Below, one piece after another: positions 38,894-47,400 of a stretch of DNA of 61,722 nucleotides. The translations under genes were made by a program, and so were the position numbers. The DNA is from an uncultured Pelagibacteraceae bacterium (GTDB taxonomy: Bacteria; Pseudomonadota; Alphaproteobacteria; Pelagibacterales; Pelagibacteraceae), in contig CACIKE010000006.1 of NCBI GenBank assembly GCA_902587155.1, positions 1 to 61,722 on the forward strand, written 5' to 3'. The notes below the pieces were generated by a model that was given only the letters and a program-made list of their open reading frames with translations, was not told the DNA's origin and ran no database searches. How positions within the stretch are numbered: the first letter of the stretch is position 1; every line of letters begins with the position of its first letter.

Positions 38894-40260
38894 GAAAAAA
38901 TTTAAATGTAATTGCAGCTTACAGTATCATGATGGGATTAATTATCCTTGTAGGTATATTTCAATCTTGGAATATAGCTTTATCCATCTTTAATTTATGT
39001 TTGATATCAGCTGTCATGACAATGGGCGCAAATATTCAATGGGGTTATGCCGGTTTAATTAACTTTGGAATAATGGGCTTTACCGCATTAGGTGGTCTAG
39101 CTGCAGTTTTAATTTCTGTTAATCCAGTTCAAGAAGCATGGAGCGCAGGGGGTACCAACATTCTATTAAGTCTATTTCTTATTATTGGAATTGTTTTAGC
39201 TGTTAGATTTGTCCTTAAAAGATATCAAAAATCTAAAATTAGAAATTATGTAATCGCTGCAATTATCATTTCAGGAATAATTATTATACGACTTGTTTCT
39301 GAACCTGGTATTGAGGCAATTGAGGAAGTAAATCCAGCAAGAACTGGATTTCTAGGTGGGCTAGGGCTTCCAATAATTTTTTCATGGATTGTGGGTGCTT
39401 TCTTTGCAGGGGGATTAGCTTTTGTCATTGGAAAGGTAGCATTAGGCTTAAGAGCTGATTATTTAGCGATAGCTACATTACTAATATCAGAAATAGTAAT
39501 AGCAATTATAAAGCATGAAGATTGGCTAACTAGAGGTGTTAAAAATGTAATTGGATTAAAGCGTCCTGCTCCATATGAAGTTAACTTACAAGAAACAGAA
39601 TGGTTTATAAACTTAGTTGAAAAATTTAATTCAGGAAAATTAGCTTTAATTTCTGATCTGTCAGAAAGGCAAGCAGCTCTTAATCAATTTGTAATAGAGG
39701 GATCATCAGTATTTGTGAAACTTTGTTATTCAGGTTTGTTTTTAGTTGTTGTGATTATTCTTTTAATCTTAACTCAAAAAGCTCTTTACTCTCCTTGGGG
39801 AAGAATGATGAGAGCTATTAGAGATAATGAAGAAGCTGCCAACGCTATGGGCAAAAATGTAGTCAAACAACATTTATTAATTTTTGTTTTAGGATCAGCT
39901 ATAGTTGGTATCGCAGGAGCTATGCTTGTAACTCAAGATGGATTATTTACACCAGGAAGCTATAGACCTTTAAGATATACTTTTTTAATTTGGGTAATGG
40001 TAATTGTTGGTGGAAGTGGAAATAACTTTGGAGCAATTCTTGGAGGTTTTGTAGTTTGGTTCTTATGGATTGAAGCAGCACCAATTGGATTGTATTTGGT
40101 CAATCTAACAACAGCAGGTTTAGAGGATACGCACTTTTTGAAAGTACATTTAATTGAAAGTGTTCCTTATTTCAGATTTTTAATGATGGGAATAGGTTTA
40201 TTATTAATTATGAGGTATAGACCAAAGGGTATACTTCCTGAAAAAATAGAAATAAAATAA
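38890..40260 (+). CDS. livM: ABC transporter permease LivM
   Basis: The 456-residue inner-membrane permease begins with a GTG codon overlapping the livH stop (GTGA). Typical LivM segments are GANIQWGYAGLINFGIMGF, KVALGLRADYLAIATLLISEI, the cytoplasmic loop GRMMRAIRDNEEAANAMGKN and IVGGSGNNFGAILGG. It is the last gene of the livGFHM run. The gene for the matching binding protein is convergent, about 375 bp downstream. Confidence 0.93.
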   Translation: MRKNLNVIAAYSIMMGLIILVGIFQSWNIALSIFNLCLISAVMTMGANIQWGYAGLINFGIMGFTALGGLAAVLISVNPVQEAWSAGGTNILLSLFLIIGIVLAVRFVLKRYQKSKIRNYVIAAIIISGIIIIRLVSEPGIEAIEEVNPARTGFLGGLGLPIIFSWIVGAFFAGGLAFVIGKVALGLRADYLAIATLLISEIVIAIIKHEDWLTRGVKNVIGLKRPAPYEVNLQETEWFINLVEKFNSGKLALISDLSERQAALNQFVIEGSSVFVKLCYSGLFLVVVIILLILTQKALYSPWGRMMRAIRDNEEAANAMGKNVVKQHLLIFVLGSAIVGIAGAMLVTQDGLFTPGSYRPLRYTFLIWVMVIVGGSGNNFGAILGGFVVWFLWIEAAPIGLYLVNLTTAGLEDTHFLKVHLIESVPYFRFLMMGIGLLLIMRYRPKGILPEKIEIK

Positions 40261-40264
40261 AATT

Positions 40265-40336
40265 ATGAAATATATTATTACAGGTGCTGCTATTGCTTGG
40301 GCTTTGTATATGGCAGATAAATATTTATTTTTTTAA
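40265..40336 (+). CDS. Possible 23-residue membrane peptide
   Basis: Starting 4 bp after livM, a short frame encodes MKYIITGAAIAWALYMADKY plus three hydrophobic residues. It would form one short transmembrane helix. No clear ribosome-binding site is visible and such a short frame can arise by chance. Its 3' end overlaps the convergent 55-residue ORF by 12 bp. Confidence 0.22.
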   Translation: MKYIITGAAIAWALYMADKYLFF

Positions 40337-40492
40337 AGTCCAGCCATTTTTTATTAATGCTTTAATTAAATTTTCTTTCATTTCGTCTCTAGAGGTATTT
40401 TTATCACCTATTTTTTCAAAGAATACAGGCTCTAAACCTTTATCCTTTTTTGATTTAAAGTAGTTTTTAATTGATTGTATTTTTAGTTTCAT
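40325..40492 (-). CDS. Small basic hypothetical protein (55 residues)
   Basis: An uninterrupted 55-codon minus-strand frame starts at an ATG preceded by AGGAG five bases upstream, a better ribosome-binding site than most genes here. The product is basic and helical, rich in Lys (KLKIQSIKNYFKSKKDKG, then EMKENLIKALIKNGW). It has no signal peptide or membrane segment. I do not recognise the family. It lies in the gap between livM and the binding-protein gene and probably gets its transcript independently, since a terminator follows the binding-protein gene just upstream of it. Confidence 0.55.
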   Translation of the reverse strand: MKLKIQSIKNYFKSKKDKGLEPVFFEKIGDKNTSRDEMKENLIKALIKNGWTLKK

Positions 40493-40587
40493 TTTTCTCC
40501 TTTAGCGTTGTGTTTTAAGTCCCAGCAAGTAGAGTTATTTTCTAAATCAGGACACTAAATTTATACTATAAAATTTATTTGTTGTAA

Positions 40588-40623
40588 AAGAAAACCCCCA
40601 ACAAATTAATGCTGGGGGTTTAA
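40588..40623 (-). terminator. Rho-independent terminator of the livK-like gene
   Basis: On the minus strand AAACCCCCAGC and GTTGGGGGTTT form a GC-rich stem around an AT-rich loop, followed by TTTTCTTTT. It starts 14 bp after the stop codon of the binding-protein gene. A flanking A-run on the other side may let it work in both directions and also protect against read-through from the plus strand. Confidence 0.9.
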
Positions 40624-40636
40624 ATTTTAAGATAAA

Positions 40637-41818
40637 TTATCTTTGTTTTTTAGTTTTGAATTTTCCGCCTTTAACCTCTTGTTCTAAGAAAGAACCTTCA
40701 GCTTCACCGACGCTAGTAAAAGTAACTCCAGTTGCACCTTCGTAGTCAACTTTTTTACCTTTAGCTAATAAATCTAAACCTTTTTTAAGCTGACCTGGAT
40801 AGATCTTTGTTCCAGGACCATTAGCAACATCCATTACATTTTTTGCAATTGAAGCTCTGTCAGCTGAGTTACCTGCTTGCATAGCTAAAACTATTAAAGC
40901 AGCAGCATCATAAGATTCTCCTGTGTATGGACCAGAACTATCTATACCAGCAGCACTTGCAACTTTAGCAAATACTCCAGCTCCTTTTCCAGTTGAACCA
41001 GGCAATGAACCAAAAGATTTATTCAAATCTTTTCCGAATGCATCAACTAAAGATTGACCGATCATACCATCTGATAAGATAAATCTATCAAATGCACCAG
41101 AGTCTAAAGATGCTTGAATGATACCTTTACCACCTTGGTCTAAGTAACCTATTACTGCTACTGCATCTCCACCTGCTGAAGCAAGCGTTGCTACTTCAGA
41201 TGAGTAGTCTGCTTTACCGTCTTCGTGTGCAGTTACTGTAGTCACCTTAATACCATGAGCTTCAACAGCAGCTTTATAAACATCTGCTAAACCTTTTCCA
41301 TAGTCGTTGTTTGTATAAGTAATCGCTACACTTTTAATTTTTCTGTCTTTTGTAACATCAGCTAGGATTTGACCACCTCTTGCATCTGAAGGAGCTGTTC
41401 TAAAAAAATATCCTTTATCATCAAGAGTTGTTAAACCTGGAGATGTTGCTGAAGGTGAAATCATTACAACACCATTTGGTACTGCAACGTTAGATGCAAT
41501 CGCACCTGTTACACCTGAACAGTCAGCTCCCATAATCGCTGCAACACCTTGTGCTATAACACCTTCGGCTGCTGCTGTTGCTGCAGCTGAATCAACACAA
41601 GTTGAGTCTGCTCTTACAACTGAAATTTTTTCACCACCAAGTAATGATCCAGAATCTGAAGCTTCTTTAAAAGCAAGCTCAGCAGATGCTGCCATAGCTG
41701 GTGTAAGGGATTCAATTGGACCAGTAAATCCTAAAATAATTCCCATTTTTACTTCTGCAAAAACATTTGTTGTAAAAGTAGAAACAAATATAAATGCAGC
41801 TATAAATAGTTTTTTCAT
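40637..41818 (-). CDS. livK: Periplasmic amino-acid-binding protein of an ABC transporter (LivK-like)
   Basis: The 393-residue precursor has a signal peptide (MKKLFIAAFIFVSTFTTNVFA) and a type I periplasmic-binding fold starting VKMGIILGFTGPIESLTPAM, with GADCSGVTGAIASN, MISPSATSPGLT and YTNNDYGKGLADV. These are typical of the Leu/Ile/Val-binding group. I start at 41818 because the signal peptide begins there and AGAGGA precedes it; the 25 extra upstream codons are not credible. Rather than leading the livGFHM operon it lies convergent to it with its own terminator, which allows expression well above that of the membrane parts (inference). Ligand not determined. Confidence 0.9.
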   Translation of the reverse strand: MKKLFIAAFIFVSTFTTNVFAEVKMGIILGFTGPIESLTPAMAASAELAFKEASDSGSLLGGEKISVVRADSTCVDSAAATAAAEGVIAQGVAAIMGADCSGVTGAIASNVAVPNGVVMISPSATSPGLTTLDDKGYFFRTAPSDARGGQILADVTKDRKIKSVAITYTNNDYGKGLADVYKAAVEAHGIKVTTVTAHEDGKADYSSEVATLASAGGDAVAVIGYLDQGGKGIIQASLDSGAFDRFILSDGMIGQSLVDAFGKDLNKSFGSLPGSTGKGAGVFAKVASAAGIDSSGPYTGESYDAAALIVLAMQAGNSADRASIAKNVMDVANGPGTKIYPGQLKKGLDLLAKGKKVDYEGATGVTFTSVGEAEGSFLEQEVKGGKFKTKKQR

Positions 41819-41833
41819 TATTATCCTCTTTTT

Positions 41834-41845
41834 ATTGTTAACAAT
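41834..41845. promoter_or_regulatory. 12-bp palindrome upstream of the livK-like gene
   Basis: ATTGTTAACAAT is a perfect 12-bp palindrome ending 16 bp before the binding-protein ATG. It lies between the ribosome-binding site and the likely promoter region, where a regulator could act as an operator. AT-rich palindromes of this size occur by chance, so the call is tentative. Confidence 0.3.
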
Positions 41846-41894
41846 TTTTAAAAACCAAATTAAATCTGATTTATAAAAAGTTGCAATAAGCAAA

Positions 41895-42752
41895 TTACTT
41901 AATTTTGTGTAAAAAAAACACTGATGTAATTACTATTATACCACCCAATATGAACAAAATAGTCGGTACTTCACCGAAAACTAGATATGTGAGAATTATT
42001 CCAAATATTGGAAAGAGAGAATAAAAAGGAAAAATCTTACCAACAGTATAAAATTTATAGAGATAAAACATCAGCAGGTGTGCACATAAAGATACTATCA
42101 CTGCTTGATAAGATATGAGCATCCATGACTCAAAATCTATTTGTTCAATATTCTCTTGAACATTACCTTCAATGAAAACTGAAATAATTATGAGTATTAC
42201 AAAACCAAAAATACCTGTACTAGCATTTATCATACTTATTGGCAGCTCTTTTAGTTGTCTTGAATAAACTTGCGCAAGTCCAAAAAATAAAGCCATAAGA
42301 CTAGCAAAAAACAAACCCAAATAGTTTTCTGTTAACTTAGGATCAAAAAAGATTATGACTATTCCAATGAAGGAGGTGAAAATCAAAATCCATTTATTTT
42401 TACTTATATTTTCATTTAAGAGAAAAGCACTTGCAAGTATTCCAAACGGTATCGCAAGTTGAGATCCCAAAATTATAGGAGCAATTATTGAGGAATGAAA
42501 TAATGATAGATTCATAAATGCATAAACTAAAACACCCATAGACACTGAAAATAAAATTAAAGGTTTAAAAAACTTTTTATTTGGTAATTTAAATTTCCAA
42601 AAAGGTATAAGTAATAAAAATACTAATCCCATTCTTAATGATGCCATTAAAATAGGTGGAACAGAATTATTAAGAGCTAACTTAGCTACAGGAAATGCAC
42701 TCCCATGAGCTATCATTATAAAAATCAAAATGAGTAAGTGTTTAAGTGGCAA
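41895..42752 (-). CDS. EamA/DMT-family transporter
   Basis: The 285-residue protein has about ten hydrophobic helices in two EamA repeats. It starts with LLILIFIMIAHGSAFPVAKLALNN, has the repeat-one end motif LGSQLAIPFGILASAFLLNE, and closes with YSLFPIFGIILTYLVFGEVPT. The substrate is unknown. It lies upstream of the binding-protein gene on the same strand (76 bp away) and just downstream of the TerC-family gene. It is one of three DMT transporters in the window. Confidence 0.85.
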   Translation of the reverse strand: MPLKHLLILIFIMIAHGSAFPVAKLALNNSVPPILMASLRMGLVFLLLIPFWKFKLPNKKFFKPLILFSVSMGVLVYAFMNLSLFHSSIIAPIILGSQLAIPFGILASAFLLNENISKNKWILIFTSFIGIVIIFFDPKLTENYLGLFFASLMALFFGLAQVYSRQLKELPISMINASTGIFGFVILIIISVFIEGNVQENIEQIDFESWMLISYQAVIVSLCAHLLMFYLYKFYTVGKIFPFYSLFPIFGIILTYLVFGEVPTILFILGGIIVITSVFFLHKIK

Positions 42753-42761
42753 TTTTTTTAA

Positions 42762-43373
42762 TTAGAAGTATTTTTTAAAGGTTTCGTTAATTGATAAAAC
42801 ACCATAATCATTTAATCCACCAATAATCAACTGTAAAGCAACAAGCAAAATAAAACCTAAACCAATATAGGCAATCCAAAGATGTCTTTGAATATAATTA
42901 GCTAAATAAGTAGCTAATGCACCAGTCAAAACAACTGACAAAATAAGTCCAAACATCATATAACCAAAGTTACCTTTTGCAGCACCCACAACACCAATGA
43001 CGTTATCAAAACTAATAGTTATGTCTGCAAAAAGGACTTTATAAATGCTTTTAATAAAAGAGGGCTCTTTTGATTTTTTAGTAGGTGATTTGATCTTTTT
43101 AATTTCAAATAAATCTTTTCTTAAATCATTAACAATCCAGATTAAAAGAAGACCACCAATTATTTTAACCCAATAAAATTGAAAAAGGTAAGTTGCAAAA
43201 ATAGCAAATAAAACTTTAAAGACAAGTGCACCGACTACACCCCAAAAAATGATTAATTTTCTATTTTTAGGTACAAAATTTGCAGCGATTAAACCAATTA
43301 TAATTGCATTATCTGCAGCTAAGATAATATCAATAAATATGATCTGTAAGAGTATGAGTGATTCTTCTAACAA
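42762..43373 (-). CDS. TerC/YjbE-family integral membrane protein
   Basis: The 203-residue protein has about seven helices with the TerC hallmark acidic motifs inside membrane segments: FIDIILAADNAIIIGL near the N-terminus and LFADITISFDNVIGVVGAA in the second half. TerC proteins are linked to metal (manganese, calcium) export or to metal loading of exported proteins; the N-x-D/D-N pairs may bind cations. It has its own promoter-like sequence at 43397-43424. The exact substrate is unknown. Confidence 0.85.
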   Translation of the reverse strand: MLEESLILLQIIFIDIILAADNAIIIGLIAANFVPKNRKLIIFWGVVGALVFKVLFAIFATYLFQFYWVKIIGGLLLIWIVNDLRKDLFEIKKIKSPTKKSKEPSFIKSIYKVLFADITISFDNVIGVVGAAKGNFGYMMFGLILSVVLTGALATYLANYIQRHLWIAYIGLGFILLVALQLIIGGLNDYGVLSINETFKKYF

Positions 43374-43396
43374 GGTAATATCATTTTAAAAAAACA

Positions 43397-43424
43397 ATTA
43401 TAATTGTTAGATTTCTGTTGTCTA
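43397..43424 (-). promoter_or_regulatory. Sigma-70 promoter of the TerC-family gene
   Basis: On the minus strand TAGACA (43424-43419) and a perfect TATAAT (43402-43397) are 16 bp apart, which would give a leader of about 17 nt before the ATG at 43373. It is the best promoter match I found in the window. Confidence 0.6.
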
Positions 43425-43434
43425 TTACTAGTAA

Positions 43435-43923
43435 TTAATATTTCGATTTTTCACCAGCTATAACTGCTTTTAACTGGTCATATTCTTTACAATTACAATC
43501 TTTTAAAACTTCAAGTCTTTCAACTGCAAGATTATGTCTATTTGTGGCTACGTATAGTTCACCAAGATATTCATTTATACCAGTATGCTTTGGATCAATT
43601 TTTAATCCTTGTAGATAAAATTTTTCCCCATTTTCAAAATCTCCAAGTTTTCGAGTTGTAAAACCAAGATAATTTAATGTATCAGCTTTATTTGGAAAAT
43701 TTTTATTTGATTGAACCAATAATTTTTGCGCTTTCAAATAACTTTTTTTTGCTTTTTCTAACTTATCTTTTTTTTCAAAGTTTTTTGCTGCTTTAATATG
43801 TGTAACAGCCATATCATATTTTGTTTTAGTTTTAGAGGAACCGCTATCGCTCGATCCTGCAGCATATGAGCTTGAGACTACCAAAGTAGATATAAATAGT
43901 GAAATAATTAAATTTTTAATCAT
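43435..43923 (-). CDS. Secreted TPR-repeat protein
   Basis: The 162-residue precursor has a signal peptide (MIKNLIISLFISTLVVSSSYA) and a Ser-rich linker. At least two tetratricopeptide repeats follow (LNYLGFTTRKLGDFENGEKFYLQGLKIDP and INEYLGELYVATNRHNLAVERLEVL). Two cysteines near the end (CNC) could form a disulfide or bind metal. TPR proteins mediate protein contacts; no partner is evident. Its start overlaps the end of pxpA by 4 bp, so they are co-transcribed. Confidence 0.8.
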   Translation of the reverse strand: MIKNLIISLFISTLVVSSSYAAGSSDSGSSKTKTKYDMAVTHIKAAKNFEKKDKLEKAKKSYLKAQKLLVQSNKNFPNKADTLNYLGFTTRKLGDFENGEKFYLQGLKIDPKHTGINEYLGELYVATNRHNLAVERLEVLKDCNCKEYDQLKAVIAGEKSKY

Positions 43924-44699
43924 ATAAATTTTTTCATTTTATTTAATGTTTCTAGTCTTAGTCCATTATCCAGTAAATTTTTTCTTATAGATTTAGCTGT
44001 TTCCAAAGAACTAATATTATCGCCATGTATACATACAGAATCGATTTCACAAGGTATTTGTTTCCCACTGTGACAATTAAGTGACTGAGTTTGTACCATC
44101 TTTAATACGTGTTTTTTTGCTTGCTCTGGGTCAGTGATTAAAGCATGAGGTTTTTTTCTCGATACAAGATTTCCATCATCTTCATAGTTTCTATCAGCAA
44201 ATATTTCACAAGCAATTTTCATATCTAATTTTTTAGCAGCTTGTTCCATTTTAGATCCAGTCGGCACTAAATAAATTAACTCTGGATTTATTCTTTTAAT
44301 TACTTTTGCTAAAGTCGTTGCTAAATCAATATCCTCACATGCCATATTATTTAAAGCTCCGTGTGGTTTTATATGAGTTACATTTTCACCATGGTTAGAC
44401 GAAATTGTTTGAAGAATTTCATATTGATCAGTTATTAATTTTTCTAATTCAGAAGAGGATAAATTCATTCGTTCTCTCCCAAAATTTTCAGGATCATTAA
44501 AAGATGGATGTGCTCCTATACTGACACCATTTTTTTTTGATATTTCTACAACTTGATTCATAGTTTCCTCATCACCTGCATGATAACCACATGCTATATT
44601 TGCTGAATTAACTATTTCAAGTAAGTCAGGATCATGCTTGTTAGAATGACGTTTAGATTTCTCGCCTAAATCACAATTTATATTAATTTCAATACTCAT
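43920..44699 (-). CDS. pxpA: 5-oxoprolinase subunit A (LamB/YcsF family)
   Basis: The 259-residue protein begins INCDLGEKS and carries the YcsF motifs ANIACGYHAGDE, GAHPSFNDPENFGR, IKPHGALNN and CIHGDN. With PxpB and PxpC it opens 5-oxoproline (pyroglutamate) to glutamate at the cost of ATP, removing a damaging by-product and recovering nitrogen. Unusually for the family it is divergent from pxpBC, with only 21 bp between the two start codons. Confidence 0.93.
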   Translation of the reverse strand: MSIEININCDLGEKSKRHSNKHDPDLLEIVNSANIACGYHAGDEETMNQVVEISKKNGVSIGAHPSFNDPENFGRERMNLSSSELEKLITDQYEILQTISSNHGENVTHIKPHGALNNMACEDIDLATTLAKVIKRINPELIYLVPTGSKMEQAAKKLDMKIACEIFADRNYEDDGNLVSRKKPHALITDPEQAKKHVLKMVQTQSLNCHSGKQIPCEIDSVCIHGDNISSLETAKSIRKNLLDNGLRLETLNKMKKFI

Positions 44700-44720
44700 T
44701 ATTCTTCAGTATAACATGGC

Positions 44721-45395
44721 ATGATAAAAAATATATCAAATCTTGGTGACGCAGCTTTATATTGTGATTTTGGTAAAGAGGTAAATAAAGACATTAACAC
44801 ACAAGTAATCAAATATTTTAAAACTATTCAAAAAAAAAATATTGCAGGGGTGAATAATATTACTCCATCTTACAATAAATTGATTATTTCTTTTGATCTT
44901 AAAAAAATTAATTTTAATAAACTTAAAAAAGTAATTGATAATATAGAAATTATTAAAGGCGATAGCATACAAAATAAAAAATTTGAAATTCCTGTCTGTT
45001 GTGAAAAAGAATTTTCTCTAGACATAAAAAGATTAGAAGAAAAACTTAAGATGAAAGAGGAAAAAATATACGAGATTTTTTTTGAAAAAGAATTTTTTTG
45101 CTATATGACAGGTTTTATCGCAGGAATGCCTTTTCTTGGAGATTTAGATGAAAATCTTAGAGCAAAACGTCTTGATACCCCGAGGGTTAAAGTACCAAAG
45201 GGTTCAATTGGTTTGACTGAACAATTTGCCAATATCTACACTTTTGAAAGCCCTGGGGGATGGAATATCATTGGAAATACCCCATTAAATATTTTTGATA
45301 GCACTAAAGAAAAAGAACCCAATTTAATTAATCCAGGTGATTTAGTTACATTTAAGAGAATTACCAAAGAAAAATATCAAAATTATCATGAATAA
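44721..45395 (+). CDS. pxpB: 5-oxoprolinase subunit B (KipI family)
   Basis: The 224-residue protein has the Allophanate hydrolase subunit 1 fold with the signature FFCYMTGFIAGMPFLGDL, TPRVKVPKGSIGL and TFESPGGWNIIGNTP. With PxpC it forms the kinase-like half that activates 5-oxoproline for hydrolysis by PxpA. The N-terminal third is divergent and Lys-rich. It overlaps pxpC by 8 bp. Confidence 0.92.
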   Translation: MIKNISNLGDAALYCDFGKEVNKDINTQVIKYFKTIQKKNIAGVNNITPSYNKLIISFDLKKINFNKLKKVIDNIEIIKGDSIQNKKFEIPVCCEKEFSLDIKRLEEKLKMKEEKIYEIFFEKEFFCYMTGFIAGMPFLGDLDENLRAKRLDTPRVKVPKGSIGLTEQFANIYTFESPGGWNIIGNTPLNIFDSTKEKEPNLINPGDLVTFKRITKEKYQNYHE

Positions 45396-46332
45396 AAATT
45401 ATTTTGAAATTATAAGGGCAGGTATTAATTCAACTTTCCAAGATCTTGGAAGAAATAATCTTTATCATATAGGTATCCCATTCAGTGGAGCTATGGATAA
45501 TAGAAATTATTTATTGGCAAATAAACTTACTGGTAACAATCATAATGATCCAGTGATAGAATTTGCTTATCAAGGCCCTCATTTGAAATATCATGGAGAT
45601 AAGATTAATATTGCTATCACTGGTGATGTCAGTTTCAAAATTAAAAAAAGTGATAATCCAATTGATGGAGAATGTTATCAATCATTCATTTTAGAAAATG
45701 GTGACGAGTTAGATATTATATCAACTAATAAATCTGTTTATGGATATCTAGCAATCAGTGGTACATTTGATTTAAAATTTCAATGGTCTAGTTGTTCAAC
45801 TAATACTAAAGCAAAGATAGGATCTAACAATGGAGAAAAATTATCTGATAACCAAAAAATTAATGTTAAAGAAATTAATAATAACTTCGTGAATGGAAAA
45901 TTAAATTATGTTAATACAAAAATAGAAAATATTAGAGTAATTAAAGGAACAAATTTTAATTATTTTTCTGAAGAGGGTAAGAAAATTTTTTTTAAAAATG
46001 AATTTAAAGTTTCTAAATTATCCGATCGTATGGGAATGAGATTAGAGGGAAAAAAAATAGAAAATATAGTTGATACTAATATTAGATCTGAAGGCTTAAT
46101 TAAGGGCGTGATACAAGTGCCGGCTGATGGCAATCCAATCATCATGCTCTCAGATCATGGTACTATAGGGGGGTATCCTAAAATAGGCGTCGTTGTGAGT
46201 GCCGATTATGACAAATTGGTTCAATTAACTCCTGGCTCAAAAGTCAAATTTCAGGAGGTCGATTTAAATAGTGCAGAAACTCTTTTTAAATTGTATGACT
46301 TAGAAACTCAAAATTTAATTTCACAAATATAA
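45388..46332 (+). CDS. pxpC: 5-oxoprolinase subunit C (KipA family)
   Basis: The 314-residue protein shows the biotin-dependent carboxylase-like/KipA pattern: IRAGINSTFQDLGR, IPFSGAMDNRNYLLANKL, and in the second half SDRMGMRLEGKKI, IRSEGLIKGVIQVPADGNPI and LSDHGTIGGYPKIGVV. It acts as a complex with PxpB. Its stop overlaps the start of a DMT transporter by 1 bp, so pxpB, pxpC and the transporter form one unit. Confidence 0.92.
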   Translation: MNKNYFEIIRAGINSTFQDLGRNNLYHIGIPFSGAMDNRNYLLANKLTGNNHNDPVIEFAYQGPHLKYHGDKINIAITGDVSFKIKKSDNPIDGECYQSFILENGDELDIISTNKSVYGYLAISGTFDLKFQWSSCSTNTKAKIGSNNGEKLSDNQKINVKEINNNFVNGKLNYVNTKIENIRVIKGTNFNYFSEEGKKIFFKNEFKVSKLSDRMGMRLEGKKIENIVDTNIRSEGLIKGVIQVPADGNPIIMLSDHGTIGGYPKIGVVVSADYDKLVQLTPGSKVKFQEVDLNSAETLFKLYDLETQNLISQI

Positions 46333-47210
46333 TGAATATTTTAAAAAGTTTACCTGGCCCATTACTGATATTTTTTGGTGCTCTTAGTTTAAGCTTTGGT
46401 GGACTTATAGTAAAATCTTTTGAGGGAGCAACATTGTGGCAGATATTATTTTGGAGATCCTTATTCTTCTCTCTTACCGTTTTAACTTTTTTGATAATCA
46501 CCTACAAAAGCAAAGTTTTAAAATCGTTTTATGACTCTGGATTACCAGGTTTTATTGGTGGATTAATATTATCTATTGGTTTTTGTGGTTACGTTTTTGC
46601 TATGTATAATACTACTGTTGCTAATACTAATTTCATCATATCACTTCAAATCTTATTTTTAGCTATATTTGGTTTCTTTTTCTTAAAAGAAAAAATTAAT
46701 CTAATTACTTTAATCTCAATTATTTTAGCAATGTCTGGAGTGCTGTTAATGGTTGGAAATTCATTATCTCCAGGAGAATTATCTGGAAATTTAGCAGCTT
46801 TCACAATGCCAATTACTTTTGCAGTTTTAATAATGATCGTTAGAAAATTTCCGTCAGTTGACATGGTCCCAGCACAGTTCGTTGCAGGTATAAGTTCATG
46901 TCTTATTGGTTTATCACTTTCACCTACAATAATGATTTCACCTCATGATATTTTTTTAGGTTTTTTAGCAGGATTTTTTCAAATAGGTTTCGGTTTTATA
47001 TTTATAACAATTGGTGCAAGAACAACTCCTTCTGCGATGGTTGGAATAATCATGCTATCCGAATCCGTTCTTGGTCCTATTTGGGCTTTTCTTTTTGTAA
47101 ACGAAATACCCTCATTGTATGGATTGATAGGAGGAGCAATAATACTTTTTGCTGTATTACTACAGTTTTACACGCTTTTAAAAAAGCCTAAGGCAATCGT
47201 TTCCAATTGA
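46332..47210 (+). CDS. EamA/DMT-family transporter
   Basis: The 292-residue membrane protein has ten helices in two EamA repeats (LSFGGLIVKSFEGATLWQILFWRS at the start, and IGARTTPSAMVGIIMLSESVLGPIWAFLFVNEIPS near the end). It is translationally coupled to pxpC, so it may import or export a compound related to 5-oxoproline or another amino acid (inference). It ends about 30 bp before the glycine riboswitch. Confidence 0.85.
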   Translation: MNILKSLPGPLLIFFGALSLSFGGLIVKSFEGATLWQILFWRSLFFSLTVLTFLIITYKSKVLKSFYDSGLPGFIGGLILSIGFCGYVFAMYNTTVANTNFIISLQILFLAIFGFFFLKEKINLITLISIILAMSGVLLMVGNSLSPGELSGNLAAFTMPITFAVLIMIVRKFPSVDMVPAQFVAGISSCLIGLSLSPTIMISPHDIFLGFLAGFFQIGFGFIFITIGARTTPSAMVGIIMLSESVLGPIWAFLFVNEIPSLYGLIGGAIILFAVLLQFYTLLKKPKAIVSN

Positions 47211-47240
47211 CATTTTATGTCACTTATAGGACTATTGTTT

Positions 47241-47386
47241 CACGGGAGAGACTACAGATTATCGTAGCGCCGAAGGAGCAACCGCCCAGGAATCTCTCAG
47301 GCAAAAAGGACCGTAACATATTAACTCTGGAAAGAGATTTAATTCTCGCCGAAGGAGCAAAACTCTCAGGCAAATATACAGATGGG
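47241..47386 (+). promoter_or_regulatory. Tandem glycine riboswitch upstream of gcvTHP
   Basis: Two successive glycine aptamers are readable. The first has GGGAGAGACTAC, GCCGAAGGAGCAA and CTCTCAGGCAAAAAGGACCG (about 47243-47312). The second has CTGGAAAGAG, CGCCGAAGGAGCAA and CTCTCAGGCAAA ending CAGATGGG (about 47326-47385). They are joined by a short A/T-rich linker. The gcvT start is only 15 bp beyond the second aptamer and there is no T-run, so control is probably at translation rather than by termination. Glycine binding is expected to switch on the glycine cleavage genes. An open frame passing through this region (47207-47509) is not a gene. Confidence 0.95.
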
Positions 47387-47400
47387 TATAATGAGTTAAT

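Noticed and set aside
41819..41893. 25-codon N-terminal extension of the LivK-like protein
   Set aside because: It precedes a normal signal peptide and covers the ribosome-binding site and palindrome.
43391..43408. CAATTATAATTG palindrome before the TerC-family gene as an operator
   Set aside because: It coincides with a perfect TATAAT -10 box at correct spacing from TAGACA, so its symmetry is explained by the promoter.
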